64,000 bases of DNA from Porphyridium purpureum (lineage: Eukaryota > Rhodophyta > Bangiophyceae > Porphyridiales > Porphyridiaceae): NCBI GenBank assembly GCA_008690995.1, contig VRMN01000005.1, positions 372,001 to 436,000 on the forward strand, written 5' to 3'. The position numbers were made by a program, and so were the translations under genes. The notes below the pieces were generated by a model. The model searched no databases, was not told the origin of the DNA, and saw nothing but the letters and a program-made list of their open reading frames with translations. Of the stretch, positions 38,301-47,215 are shown piece after piece; the stretch's first letter is position 1, and every line of letters starts with the position of its first letter.

Positions 38301-38867
38301 TTTCTCAAGAAGCTCCTCTGAAAGGTCCGCTTCGGAATCGACTAAAATCTTGCGCCCATCCCTACTATTCACGTTTTCTCCGACCTCCCCGTTATGGTGC
38401 AATCGATGGCCCTGGTCGAGATTCTGGTGCAGGCCAAGATTCTCATCAACGTGCTGATCTGCCGGAGAAGGGTCATCTTGCATTCTCTGCTCAGAAGAAG
38501 CACTATCCGTCCCACTAGAAGTTGCAGGTCCAGTGAACCCGCCCGGCCTACCGCCAGTACTTGTTCCGAACGCTGCATAGCTTTGCGCCAGGGCATCAAA
38601 CTGCTCTTCATCTAAAAACAGACCTGACGCCTCATCCACTTCGACCATCATTTCAAAGCCTTGCGACTTCACGCCTGGCGTACCGTCCGTACCATCTACT
38701 CCTGGTTCGTGTCCCACTGGCGTACCGCCAACCCTATGGTCCTCCTGTTTCAGCCGCCTTTGTCCTCCTGGCTCCCCTTCCTCAATCGCCAATGCAACGC
38801 TGACCACGACAACCATGGCCAAGACACCAAGCATGCTGCTTGGCGGCACACATTTCCACGTTGCCAT
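35340..38867 (-). CDS. SEL1L: ERAD adaptor SEL1L/HRD3
   Basis: The protein has 1175 residues. MATWKCVPPSSMLGVLAMVVVVSVALAIEE is a signal peptide. Residues of about 230-380 form a beta-rich domain with RARFSLRTAGEGAVIHLSDL. An acidic Glu/Asp/Gly stretch precedes many Sel1 repeats, including AQVALGQAHYFGLNGVQPNHELARDLFHRAARAG, GHNGLGYCYLHGIGVARNETRAFMSFMKAAEHG and GMYNTGVMYLEGVGTEPNAEKALGMF. A C-terminal anchor (LLVLVLLLGVLIALAVVLRRR) is followed by a short cytosolic tail. This is the topology of SEL1L/HRD3, the lumenal receptor and scaffold of the HRD1 ubiquitin ligase. A Gln run (KQQQQQ) lies in the middle. The start ATG 38867 was chosen because it opens the signal peptide; the frame continues to 39014 at a non-ATG codon. 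A RING-H2 gene is divergent 381 bases away. Confidence 0.9.
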   Translation of the reverse strand: MATWKCVPPSSMLGVLAMVVVVSVALAIEEGEPGGQRRLKQEDHRVGGTPVGHEPGVDGTDGTPGVKSQGFEMMVEVDEASGLFLDEEQFDALAQSYAAFGTSTGGRPGGFTGPATSSGTDSASSEQRMQDDPSPADQHVDENLGLHQNLDQGHRLHHNGEVGENVNSRDGRKILVDSEADLSEELLEKLHERIQIRRESQQTTSKDPHSAHTEKESSTEKSFGSPSKTAGNQDESNMVYGTRRARFSLRTAGEGAVIHLSDLTHLTGMVQHAEAHAGRLIGLHDFVLHFEDGIGAVHDVVRAHLKSPSSLSFWVSWKIVQRLAPIGRSLFLAAYIVTPGQNDAPSQLNMISRVAFSHVFNLRGGDNDLPLGLKLAVGDQETVKQQQQQDAEAWMSMADLQPRLHLRATGGNADRSEIEIGIDTKSGGLSSAEQLNSIVDAALEQLVPPRSANEDGEDGEGGEDGEDGVLEDGEAEALYEEAVEMLLNGSDFQEALALLRTVAKLGQSAGSTGAHATLAGIYLFGDVAGEVESDLTVAKDHATVAAELGDADSHFLLAFLARLELHSKPDHDNPEMHDAKMILHLVLAAQGGNVFAKSALGFAFQHGMLVKKSCAPAALLYEQAAARVLGFDEHSTESVEEMSEELERRIFERGVRLQDDDLLRTKRRRLALLRRQRGSANSGSAKEAHSEDFDIMDYYRLSAANGDVGAQVALGQAHYFGLNGVQPNHELARDLFHRAARAGSAVAHTSLGYIYTKMKERSINEAAPPAGSGSTFGAAQSEQQAGAARAQSHAEGKNGSASDVRAFFHFEQAAKYGDPAGHNGLGYCYLHGIGVARNETRAFMSFMKAAEHGLAEGMYNTGVMYLEGVGTEPNAEKALGMFLSASKKGHTYSMYQAGVLLRRGREEFVKRPGSSSSTAFLQRIPADCERALPLLKAVTEQGEVFELISVAEDAFWEQRYAYALRRYLEAAFAGSELGQFNAAFLMMHGLGVEEVFGAHVNTARDLKIREHARDLFLMSSMQGYSLAMTKVGHMHYRDGMFEEAAHAYRISADSGSAESMFTLGTMHALGMGVAQDDALAKRYFDMTYLANVDAFIASALASFALRAVPPKFRLVALELAGQFWSPISDYMISEYLDLLVLVLLLGVLIALAVVLRRRAHARAVTATQNENVVTE

Positions 38868-39248
38868 GTCTGCCCCGACAACCGCCGCGGACGACCGCGC
38901 AACGGCAGAATCGCCGAACGGGCACACACGAAGCCACCTCGGCGGAGAAACTGGTAGGCAGGCCAAGGCGGGCGCACGCGTGGACACCAATCCCCAAGGA
39001 CACCACGACACCACAACACACCGCGTGGACGGTCTTGCCTCCGTGCTTCGTGCGCTGTTTGGCCACTTGCAAACTCAACGCCACATGCCATTCCTCCCAC
39101 ATTTCATATTAATAAAGATCTCCATTTTGATGGACAGTTCACTGTCGCATTGCAATGTAATTGCAGAAATTTGGTTGTTGAAAGGAAAGGCGCGATTCTG
39201 GTGTGTGAGAAGACAAGTTGCCGGTGCAAGAGAGAAAGCAATGAAAGG
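38868..39248. promoter_or_regulatory. divergent promoter between SEL1L and a RING-H2 ligase
   Basis: A 381-base region separates the two start codons. It has no convincing frame of its own. An AT-rich patch, CATATTAATAAAGATC, lies near 39105-39120. Both genes encode ubiquitin-system proteins, so shared control is conceivable, but nothing in the sequence proves it. Confidence 0.4.
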
Positions 39249-39424
39249 ATGTTGATTGTGCCCGGTTTCTTCATAGCGTTTGTGCTGTGCGCGCTTATCT
39301 CGGCGCTACTGCTCAGTCGGCTACGTCGGCTGGCGTTAGAATTGGAGTTGGATCAGCTGGCGCTTGAAAACGGAGGGCTGTTTGGTGGCGACGCCGACTT
39401 GCGCTGGACCCTCGAGCAACAGCT

Positions 39425-39455
<31 letters not shown>

Positions 39456-40043
39456 AGGATTATTGTGCTGGATGTTGAACAGGGTGAGACTGAATTTGGA
39501 GAAGACGACGCAGAGGACGAGGACGGACAGAGACTCGCGGTTCTTGCGCCGCGCGCGCGCGCGTCATTGTTGCAGCTGCTGCAAGCGCAGCGAGCGGATT
39601 CAGGCGCCACGGGGCGGTCTTTGGCAACGGTGCAGCTCCTAGATCTCGTTTCCGGGTCGCAGCGCACGACTATCCTGCCCCGTGCTTTTCTGGGCGTGCT
39701 GTCGGCCGCTTCCTCGTTGGACGTACTGGCGTCACGTGTGCGCGCCGACGCCTATTCTGCGAGCGAGGTACCTCCGCGAGACGTCCTGACGCAGCAGCAA
39801 GTGGACCGTCTGCCCATCAGGAAATTATCCGCCGTAGACGTGGAAGCGGATGCGGAACGCGAAGACGCGGACGTGTGTTCGATCTGTCTAGGAGCATACA
39901 GCGCGGGAGAGCTCCAACGCACGCTTTTACCGTGTCGACATCGCTTCCATTCTGATTGCGTAGATGAGTGGACTATGCGTACTATTGCGACATGTCCCAT
40001 TTGCAAGCAGGCCGTGGTTCCGCCGCAACTCGAAGAGGTGTAG
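39249..40043 (+). CDS. membrane-anchored RING-H2 E3 ubiquitin ligase
   Basis: The protein has 264 residues. It begins MLIVPGFFIAFVLCALISALLLSRLRRL, an N-terminal signal anchor. A polyglutamine run (from CAG codons near 39421-39460) and an acidic patch follow. The C-terminus carries a complete RING-H2 finger: CSICLGAYSAGELQRTLLPCRHRFHSDCVDEWTMRTIATCPIC, with all eight metal ligands in C3H2C3 order. This is the layout of ATL/RNF-type membrane ligases. The divergent SEL1L gene belongs to ER-associated degradation, so an ER role is attractive but not shown. The open frame starts upstream at a TTG; ATG 39249 gives the membrane anchor at the extreme N-terminus. The next gene follows within 120 bases on the same strand. 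Confidence 0.85.
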
Positions 40044-40162
40044 GCGTCGAACTGAATGCTTCAAGAAACCTCGCAGAAAGCTGGTATCGGGAACCAGCAC
40101 AACGTGAAACGCTCCCGATCAGTTCTTCACCGGGTCCTCCGGTGGGACGGGGTACCGATCTC

Positions 40163-41257
40163 ATGTACGAATTTGCGTTCCGTGCGCGAAAGCCCTTGTC
40201 CCGTCATATGCAGAGTGCGACTGGTGATGCGACTGCGTCTTTCACAAACAAGTCGGGTGCACGGGCAACTGGTGAGTACAACTCCCTTTTCCCCAAAGTG
40301 CCAGTCTTGTCGGACGGCGCAAGTCCCCAAGGCAAGCGCCTGCGTCTTCAATTGCCGAAGAAACGTGCCGCGAAAAGTTCATTGTCCAGTGCTGGAGAAA
40401 AAGTCCAAAACGCACGCTGTGCTGATACGAGCGGTGCATCTGAGCCGACGACATGGAAGAATCTGAGCAGAGGGACATTCGATGCGTGGTCTTGTGCGCG
40501 CACAGAATCCGTCCTGTCTGCGGACCAGCTGCAGCAAGACGCAATGAGTTCGGCGTTGACAATTTCTCGGCGCACTGTTGCGTCTGCGCGAGTGATCGGC
40601 CAGCTGGATTGCAAGTACATTTTAGCGGTTGCGGACTGTACAATATTTGCATTCGACCAACATGCTCTGGATGAGCGCGTGCGGTTCGAGGCACTCCAAG
40701 CTCGCGTGCTGGAGACTGGCAAGGTGGGCGCTGGCAAGAATCCAATGTACATTATTTCAGTTCCGCTTGACGTACCCACAGAGCTCGAGTTAGACGCTTT
40801 CACAGCGTCGAATTTATTCGCGTATATTGGTGAGGTCGAATCGTGGGGCTGGCGCGTCAAAGTCGTGTCGGAGCCCGCACTAGGGTCCAGCTCGCGACAC
40901 CGTTTTCGCATTGACGCCGCACCACAGATTGCAGGTAGACTGCTTTCGCGCGTGTGCGAGGACCTGCGGGGCTACTTGGACAAGCTAGCCGAGCTCTTTG
41001 AGAGAACGCGACCCGCATCTGCCGTCGTCCCACCGTGCGTGATGGACGCACTTGCATCGCTCGCATGCCGCAGCGCAGTTATGTTTGGTGACAAGCTTGG
41101 TCTCGCCCAGTGCGAGGCACTCATCAAACGGGCCGTGCAGTGCGACTTCCCATTCCAGTGTGCGCATGGTCGTCCAAGCGTTGTACCTCTAGCCCGGCTT
41201 TTTCTGTGCCCCGACGCTTTTGGGCATTCACAGAGTGCGTGCGTTGCACCTCCTTGA
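40163..41257 (+). CDS. MLH3-like MutL endonuclease domain protein without an ATPase domain
   Basis: The protein has 364 residues from ATG 40163. The C-terminal 230 residues form a MutL dimerisation and endonuclease domain. It contains ARVIGQLDCKYILAVADCTIFAFDQHALDERVRFEAL (the D-Q-H-A-x2-E-R metal site intact), SLACRSAVMFGDKL and FPFQCAHGRPSVVPLARL. The ACR and C-A-H-G-R-P motifs and surrounding text match MLH3 better than PMS1/PMS2. Normal MLH3 has an N-terminal GHKL ATPase of about 350 residues; none is present. The RING-H2 gene ends 120 bases upstream on the same strand, leaving no room for it unless an intron spans that gene. The frame is open back to 39968, inside the RING gene, with another ATG at 39992. 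Confidence 0.8.
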   Translation: MYEFAFRARKPLSRHMQSATGDATASFTNKSGARATGEYNSLFPKVPVLSDGASPQGKRLRLQLPKKRAAKSSLSSAGEKVQNARCADTSGASEPTTWKNLSRGTFDAWSCARTESVLSADQLQQDAMSSALTISRRTVASARVIGQLDCKYILAVADCTIFAFDQHALDERVRFEALQARVLETGKVGAGKNPMYIISVPLDVPTELELDAFTASNLFAYIGEVESWGWRVKVVSEPALGSSSRHRFRIDAAPQIAGRLLSRVCEDLRGYLDKLAELFERTRPASAVVPPCVMDALASLACRSAVMFGDKLGLAQCEALIKRAVQCDFPFQCAHGRPSVVPLARLFLCPDAFGHSQSACVAPP

Positions 41258-41387
41258 ACAATGAAGTGAACGTGTTCAGATTGTTCCGCGAACCAGAACC
41301 ACGAGGTCACATTCAGAGTGTGATGTACGCACGCAGGAAAACGGCTTTCTCTTTCCGAGCGACGAGTTTCACGACCCGCGTTGCGGA

Positions 41388-42317
41388 TCAAAGTGACCAC
41401 ACTTTACCTTGCAGCGTTGAGATTTCGCCGCGGTGCGAGAGCGGATTAGGCACCATCACGCGCGTGGGTTTTCTCTTTCTCTTGCAGAATGATCTTGCCA
41501 GCCAGTCAACCGGATCTACGTCATATCGTTCGTAAATATAGTTTGCAAAGTCAGCTGCGCGCGAGCGCTCCCAGACGCGAGCGACCATGTTGTCTGCGCG
41601 CAACTCGCCGTTCGGTGGAGTCGCCGAGTCCTCATCGTAGAGCGAAAGAGAACATACAGCTGCCGGTCTAGAATAGCGCTGTGCGACCCAAGACGCCAGG
41701 TCGCGAATGCCTTCGTTGAACTCGACGTCGTCCTGGACAACTGCAAAGTACGTTACGTGCGGATTCTCTGCCATGCACATCTGTAACGTCAGCTCATAAT
41801 CCTGCGCCTCCTTGGACCTCCAGACCACCCTCCTGATGCCATCCCCGTGCGTCATGACGCGATGCTCGCGGACTGGCTCATTGCGAATTCTGACGCGAAG
41901 CCACGCGCGCCTACTACGCTTGGATTCAAAGTACCGCTGCGGCGTGACATGCTCTTCCGCCGGGACGTGCATGTTGTACACTGTCACACCATCCAACCAA
42001 GCGGGTTTGTTTCCGGCAAGATCGAGCTGGTATGCGAGTGAGTCCAGGGTAGAACTGAGGTACTCGACGCCACCGGGCCTAGCCACGGTGGGAATACACA
42101 CATGTACCAGCACCCGCTCTACCGGCGCCGCCGGCCAGACGGATGAGCACGAACGAGTCTGTTCATCTGCGATCTCTTTCAGGAACGACCATGACGGTGG
42201 CGACCTCGCCCTTACCTCGGTGCCCGAAAGCGTGAGTCCGAGTACGAGGCACACACACAGCGCACAAAGTAGCGTACGGGAACTTGTGGGATGGAGGCGT
42301 CTGCTATTCGGCGCCAT
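41388..42317 (-). CDS. PGAP4/MGAT4-like membrane glycosyltransferase
   Basis: The protein has 309 residues with an N-terminal signal anchor (LLCALCVCLVLGLTLSG). The lumenal part contains VCIPTVARPGGVEYLSSTLDSLAYQL, VWRSKEAQDYELTLQMCMAENPHVTYFAVVQDDVEFNEGI (a DDVE metal-binding site) and a final VPNPLSHRGEISTLQGKV. The order and these motifs resemble the PGAP4 (TMEM246) and MGAT4 type glycosyltransferases. PGAP4 adds GalNAc to GPI anchors in mammals; MGAT4 adds GlcNAc to N-glycans. The protein is shorter than human PGAP4 and lacks its extra membrane pair. Which acceptor it uses cannot be told. ATG 42317 opens directly into the anchor. Confidence 0.65.
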   Translation of the reverse strand: MAPNSRRLHPTSSRTLLCALCVCLVLGLTLSGTEVRARSPPSWSFLKEIADEQTRSCSSVWPAAPVERVLVHVCIPTVARPGGVEYLSSTLDSLAYQLDLAGNKPAWLDGVTVYNMHVPAEEHVTPQRYFESKRSRRAWLRVRIRNEPVREHRVMTHGDGIRRVVWRSKEAQDYELTLQMCMAENPHVTYFAVVQDDVEFNEGIRDLASWVAQRYSRPAAVCSLSLYDEDSATPPNGELRADNMVARVWERSRAADFANYIYERYDVDPVDWLARSFCKRKRKPTRVMVPNPLSHRGEISTLQGKVWSL

Positions 42318-44389
42318 TGTCTGCCTGCTCCAAACTGTAGCTTGGCTGTACTTTTGGACGTTGCCGACCAGTTTTCACAGGAGGATGAGTGCCGGTACGC
42401 GCGTGCAGTCGTGGGATTTGTCCAATGCCTCGCACTCACACTCTAATTGACCGCTCCCGAGTCTGTCAGATTCGTGAAACACATTCAGATCACGAGGAAC
42501 GTAGAGAAGGGCGCAAAGGTGGAGAAGCGTGGAAGCTAGGACCATCGTTGATACAGTTGCCTTCTGTGAACTTTGGGATTCCCTATGTTCTTAGTTTTCC
42601 GCGGGATTGAAACAGGTGTTCACCTTTCTGGGGGTAACGGGAGCTATCTGTAGATGTCGGCATTGATGCGGAGAGACATCGGCGCATCGGTGCGGGGACG
42701 GAAGGCCGTGCAGCCAAAGCCGCATCGTCTCTCTGCCGACCAGCCCCGCTCAGGCACATGCCGACCTCGACCGAACATTCAAGTTCCTGCTTGCGTCTTC
42801 CACACCTTGTCGCTTGATACCGAAATGCCCAGCGCTTCACTGCACGCTTGAAAATACTCTTTGCGTCGTTGGCGTTCGGTTCCATGACCGCACCACGATC
42901 CGAAAAGCCGTACATGACGCCGCCAAACATGAAAATAATGGTTCCGCACCCGCTGCGAGGCCTTTGTCATATTTCATGATCGGAGAGCTTCCAGATATCC
43001 AGGAGACTTCTGGTAGGCGTTGGAGAATCCCAATCGTTTCTAGAAACAGCGTATCGTTGTTGACAAGAATCTGGACCGCTCCAGGTGGACGCCGTCCTAC
43101 GTACGACCGGCACGATGTTTTCGTTCGGGATGGATGAACAAGCGGAGAAGGTTTGAGAAATAGGTCTGCACTTTCATACTCAATTCTACGCGTAGTGCCT
43201 CAACCATTTGTTTACTCAACAGCTTGATTTGCATGTTACATAAATTTATCGCCATTGTTATTTCCAGTGCTCAGCACGATGTTTTTACGTGCATATGCAA
43301 GGAGCATTGTGCCCAAGTGCTGAGTTTGTGCATCTAGCTGAATTTGCTCCACGAACGCCACCATTTTGTGACAGAGTGCTCAGAATTTGCGCGCGCTCTT
43401 GAAAACCATTCTCAATTGCACTGGTGCGTGGCGCCGGGACTCCCGCGGAGCGAAAATGATGCAAGGTGCGTTTCTGAGTGATTGACCCCCACATCAAAAC
43501 TGTCGGGAAAATTGAAAAAGCTGCGCGCCTGCGAGGAAACCAGCAATTCAAGGCCAGCAGCGCTCCCGCACTCGTCTCTCTTGCAGCCGTGACTTTTGCG
43601 CGTCTGCCCTTCCGCTCCAGAACGAAGTGATTCGTTTCGTTTCATCGTGCACTAATTGTCCCTTCTGGGAGTTGACAGCAGATTTCGCAGCGAACCTACG
43701 CGTCCTGACTACGGATTTGTAAACTGGAATTTCGATGAAAATAGTTTGCATTCCATAGCTCTCTTTCCGACCTTCGAGAGTTGCTGCGCAAGCCGAAAAC
43801 ATGTGACCCGGCCCGCCTGTTGTATCCTCTGAGCAAATCCCGGTTCCCTCCGAGTCCGCGTCGCCGAGGCACGCTCACAAATCGTCGCAAGTCTACCTTG
43901 ACGTACTTCTCGGTGTATTTTTGCTGCGTTCTGTTTCGGAGACCTCGAGTCGCTAAGATGTCCAACACAAGCACCAATTTTGGCACCGCTGCCAAGACAT
44001 TAAGGGATACACTTTTTAACCGCAGTAGCCACCTGGACACCGAACCCACGGTAGCAGGTTCCAGCCGCTTCATTGCTTGTCTGCACCTTGGTCTATGCCC
44101 TGTATATTCTTATCGCGGCCTTGTCACATTGTTCGCCGCCAGCAGGCAACTGCATTTATTTGCGACGCACGAGCATGCCTTGATTGTATCCACATGCGCC
44201 TTAAGCCACCACATGTGGGCGAATGCGCGACTTCATTGAGATCCAATGCCGCCGGCACTTCATTGGCGGCGACACACCAACACCAACCGCATCACACACG
44301 TTCCGTGTCCGAGACGAAAGAACACTTTGTGCGTATCTAGATCGTCGCCCATCGGAGAGCGGCAGTGGAAGTGACGATCATTGGGGATC
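42318..44389. other. 2-kb region with no convincing gene
   Basis: This is the longest gene-free stretch in the window. Frames on both strands are short and have unconvincing composition. The DNA is AT-richer around 43130-43270. It includes the 5' regions of the PGAP4-like gene (-) and the OCIA-like gene (+). A non-coding RNA, a spliced gene with short exons or gene remnants are possible; I see no direct evidence for any of them. Confidence 0.4.
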
Positions 44390-44944
44390 ATGGACAAGGC
44401 GGAAGAGGCTGTGGTGGACAATAGTGAGGATGGCACAGCAGCGTCCGCGCGCACGCCGGTGAAGAAGACGCTGCAGTACCGGAGAAAGCAATTATCCTGG
44501 GCGGATTTGAGCGAGACGGAAAAGGAGGTCGTGATTTCGTGTGGGCAGAATGCTGCATTGCGCGGGATGTTTGGGCTCACAGCGGGCTTGACAGGCCTGC
44601 TAGCCGCGCTAGCCGTTCGCGGAAAGCCTGTTTCGCAGTATTCACTTAAGACGCGGTTTATGGCAGTTGCTCTCTTCACGTTTGGAGGTACGTACATTGG
44701 CGCGATTAGCTCGATGCCGCAATGCGCACGCACGCTGGCTGCGTTACCGGACTCTATGCTCGGGACTTCTATCACTGTGGCGATCGGCGAGTGGAACACG
44801 ACGAAAATGCGGGAGGCTTACTCTAAGCAGAAGGCACTAGTACAGGATCGAGAAACCCAGATCGCGCTTAACGAGGCTGCACGCAAGCAGCAGATTGAGG
44901 CTGACGCCCAGTCGTGGGTCCCGGACGCACCAAGAGAAAAGTAG
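44390..44944 (+). CDS. OCIA-domain-like mitochondrial membrane protein
   Basis: The protein has 184 residues. A segment LSETEKEVVISCGQNAALRGMFGLTAGLTGLLAAL is followed by a second hydrophobic segment FMAVALFTFGGTYIGAISSMPQCARTLAALPDSMLG. A Cys in each segment and the G-x-Y-x-G-x-x-S-x-x-x-x-C pattern parallel the OCIA domain. OCIAD1 and OCIAD2 are mitochondrial inner-membrane proteins that affect respiratory complex assembly in animals. The tail is Lys/Glu/Ala-rich and helical. Similarity was judged by eye and is modest. The open frame begins at a TTG; ATG 44390 is the first ATG. Confidence 0.5.
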   Translation: MDKAEEAVVDNSEDGTAASARTPVKKTLQYRRKQLSWADLSETEKEVVISCGQNAALRGMFGLTAGLTGLLAALAVRGKPVSQYSLKTRFMAVALFTFGGTYIGAISSMPQCARTLAALPDSMLGTSITVAIGEWNTTKMREAYSKQKALVQDRETQIALNEAARKQQIEADAQSWVPDAPREK

Positions 44945-45294
44945 CAGCCACGAGTAAACACAGTCTAACTTTGTTTTTGCACGTGAAATCGTTTCCCAAA
45001 GGGATTCAAGTTCAAGCTCTTCCTTGTCAGAAGAAGTGCTGGAAAGCCGCGCTGAGATCAATAAAGGCGATCCCGGGTGAATTGTCATGCCTCGCTGGGA
45101 CCGCGCGCGCGCGCTTTCTTCCACTGTTTGACTCGCAAGACCCCATCAAGACGCGACATAAAAAAAAAAAGGCACACGCGCGATTTGCTGGACATGTCGC
45201 TGCGATCCTACCTCCCAGCTTAGGACGCCAGGACCAGGAGAAAGACGGTGCTGGCTCAATAGGAAAGGCCTCGCACGTGAGACAAGGTTTCAGG
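44945..45294. other. intergenic region between OCIA-like and Maf genes
   Basis: About 350 bases between two genes on the same strand. The Maf frame is open through it back to 44914, but without a sensible start. A run of A residues occurs near 45160. It presumably holds the 3' end of one gene and the promoter of the next. Confidence 0.5.
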
Positions 45295-45942
45295 ATGATT
45301 GTGGACCGGATAGCGCGTTTGAACACACTGCGGGTCATACTCGCAAGCGCGAGTCCGCGACGCAAAGAAATCCTGACCACACTGGGACTTAGGTTTGAAG
45401 TGGAGCCGTCACGATTCGAGGAGACGCTTGACAAGAGTCAGTTTGCCGGTCCCGATGCGTACGTTTTGGAGAATGCAAAGCTCAAGGCACTGGACGTATG
45501 CACGCGCATGTCAGATCAAGACTATGATTTGGTGATCGGGTCCGACACAATTGTCGTGCAGGATGGACAGATTTTGGAGAAACCAGTCAGCGAGGCGCAC
45601 GCTTTCGAAATGCTGAGCGCGTTGAGCGGCAGGTCGAACACAGTCATGTCTGCAGTAGCTCTGTATACGCGATGCGGACCGGGCGGCTCGCTTGCGCTGG
45701 CGCGATTGTTTTGCGAACAAACGCAAGTCTTTTTTGCCGAGCTGTCTCCCGCACTGATCTGGTCTTACATCAAAACGCAGGAGCCCATGGACAAGGCTGG
45801 CGCGTATGGAATCCAGGGCGTTGGTGGATGCTTCGTTGAACGCATTGTTGGAGATTACTTTGCGGTTATGGGTCTACCTCAGCATCGCTTGTGCAAGGAG
45901 CTCGCCGCGTTGATGGATGAAGGGCAGCTCGAAGCTAAATGA
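45295..45942 (+). CDS. Maf-family nucleotide pyrophosphatase
   Basis: The protein has 215 residues and is a complete Maf/HAM1-like house-cleaning enzyme. Maf proteins hydrolyse non-canonical or free nucleoside triphosphates such as dTTP, UTP or modified pyrimidine nucleotides. The substrate loop LASASPRRKEIL is near residue 16. GSDTIVV carries the catalytic acid, and LEKPVSEAHAFEMLSALSGR follows. AGAYGIQGVGGCFVERIVGDYFAVMGLP closes the active site. The expected length is about 190-210 residues, so ATG 45295 (MIVDRIARLN) is right; the frame extends 127 codons upstream without a sensible start. No targeting peptide is visible. Confidence 0.93.
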   Translation: MIVDRIARLNTLRVILASASPRRKEILTTLGLRFEVEPSRFEETLDKSQFAGPDAYVLENAKLKALDVCTRMSDQDYDLVIGSDTIVVQDGQILEKPVSEAHAFEMLSALSGRSNTVMSAVALYTRCGPGGSLALARLFCEQTQVFFAELSPALIWSYIKTQEPMDKAGAYGIQGVGGCFVERIVGDYFAVMGLPQHRLCKELAALMDEGQLEAK

Positions 45943-46560
45943 CGCCTCATTTCCCGAGACCTTGAGCGCAGTTACGCGGTGCTCAGTGAAAGCCACATTC
46001 AGGCTAGAAAAGCTGCTCGAGCTTTTATCTAGGGCTTTTCTTTTCCTGTGCAGATCATTCCCGCCCCGGCACAAGATTCGGTCTCGCGAGCTTTGGCAAA
46101 CCAGCCTCGCGGCGTTTGCATCATTCGCTTTGTATGTTGATGCGGCGTCCGCGCCAATCAACAGAACGATTCGAGTGAAACTCGATCACGCCTTCAATAG
46201 AACGAGCGATCCGGCGGTGGTGACCGACGACGTCGCGGACGATATGGAAGCTGGGGTCCGTGACCAGGAACCGCTAGGGGTTCGCAGGAAACCTGAAGAT
46301 ATAGCGAAATATTGTGGGGAATACGATGAGCCGCGTCTCTTACGATTGTCTTATTGATGGATTGCGGTGGATATTGCTACCTTTCCTCGCTGGGCCGTGC
46401 GAGTGCGGATGACATCAGTGGCCCTTGGAGCCACTGCGCGAATCGTAACGTTGCTTCTACTCCAGCTTTCCCTCACTGGCCTCAACTCGAGGATAGTGTC
46501 TAGAATAAGGGCTTCTACCTTCAAGAACTACGATAGTCGCGGCAATCTAACCTACTTTGC
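45943..46560. other. intergenic region with one doubtful frame
   Basis: About 620 bases between Maf (+) and glutaredoxin (-). A 146-codon frame at 45917-46357 (+) begins with an ATG inside the end of Maf. It has no recognisable domain and is more likely chance. The rest holds two 3' flanks. Confidence 0.4.
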
Positions 46561-47034
46561 TCAGCCTAGCATCTTTTCTAGTGCACCAGTGCGCTGCAGC
46601 TCCAATGTGTCATCGCAGCCACCCACATGCGCGCCACGAATAAAAACGTTCGGGACCGTTCGTTGTCCAGTCAGCTCCAGCAGGGCGTTCTGTATCGCGC
46701 CACCGTTTTCCATGGTACTCAGGTCGATGTCATCAAACGTGACGCCCATGTCGGTGAAAAGATTGCGCACGTTGATGCAGTACGGGCAACGCGTCTTGGT
46801 GAACATCACGACTTTGGCTTTTGAGTTGACAACCGTATCCTCCACGAAGGCCTTGGGTGTACCTGCCTTGGCCTTCTCCCACGCCATACCCATAGCCATT
46901 CGCACGCGTCCTCCTGGGGGCTGGACACGGCTCTGCTCGGTGCGCGTCAACATACTTCCGCAGACATTCTTTCCTGCCAGCAAGGCACCTCCCTTTCCAA
47001 CTCCACGAGCACCGCCGCTGGCAACAAAAGCCAT
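46561..47034 (-). CDS. class I glutaredoxin, probably plastid- or mitochondria-targeted
   Basis: The protein has 157 residues. A glycine- and Arg-rich N-terminus of about 50 residues without acidic groups looks like an organelle-targeting peptide. The glutaredoxin domain follows. KVVMFTKTRCPYCINVRNLF carries the dithiol CPYC active site, TVPNVFI the cis-proline and GGCDDT the glutathione-binding site. It would reduce protein or glutathione mixed disulfides with glutathione; a plant-type GrxC5/S12 role in the plastid is possible. ATG 47034 starts the frame. A CTATAAAG element sits about 90 bases upstream on the sense strand (near 47122-47129). Confidence 0.93.
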   Translation of the reverse strand: MAFVASGGARGVGKGGALLAGKNVCGSMLTRTEQSRVQPPGGRVRMAMGMAWEKAKAGTPKAFVEDTVVNSKAKVVMFTKTRCPYCINVRNLFTDMGVTFDDIDLSTMENGGAIQNALLELTGQRTVPNVFIRGAHVGGCDDTLELQRTGALEKMLG

Positions 47035-47215
47035 GATTCTTGTGCCGTTCCCTTCCTTTTCCAGCAGACGATTTGTGCGCGTGTAGCTGCGTAAGGTTGG
47101 TTTCCGATCACTCCTCTCTTGGCTTTATAGACCTGACACGCGCGCCGACCCTCCAGCAGCTCTTGAGCCTTCGATAGGGGCCTAGAGATTTAGGTTACGT
47201 GGGCGGGAATTCGAT

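Noticed and set aside
43781-44239. 152-codon frame in the gene-poor region
   Set aside because: Composition is not protein-like, no motif is seen and the start context is poor.
44914-45942. 342-residue version of Maf
   Set aside because: The extra 127 residues are unlike any Maf N-terminus and cross the previous gene's 3' end; the family starts at about 45295.
45917-46357. A 146-codon frame with an ATG start
   Set aside because: It begins inside the end of Maf, has no recognisable domain and no supporting context; treated as chance.
46367-47086. A 239-codon frame on the + strand
   Set aside because: It overlaps glutaredoxin on the opposite strand almost completely and shows no domain.
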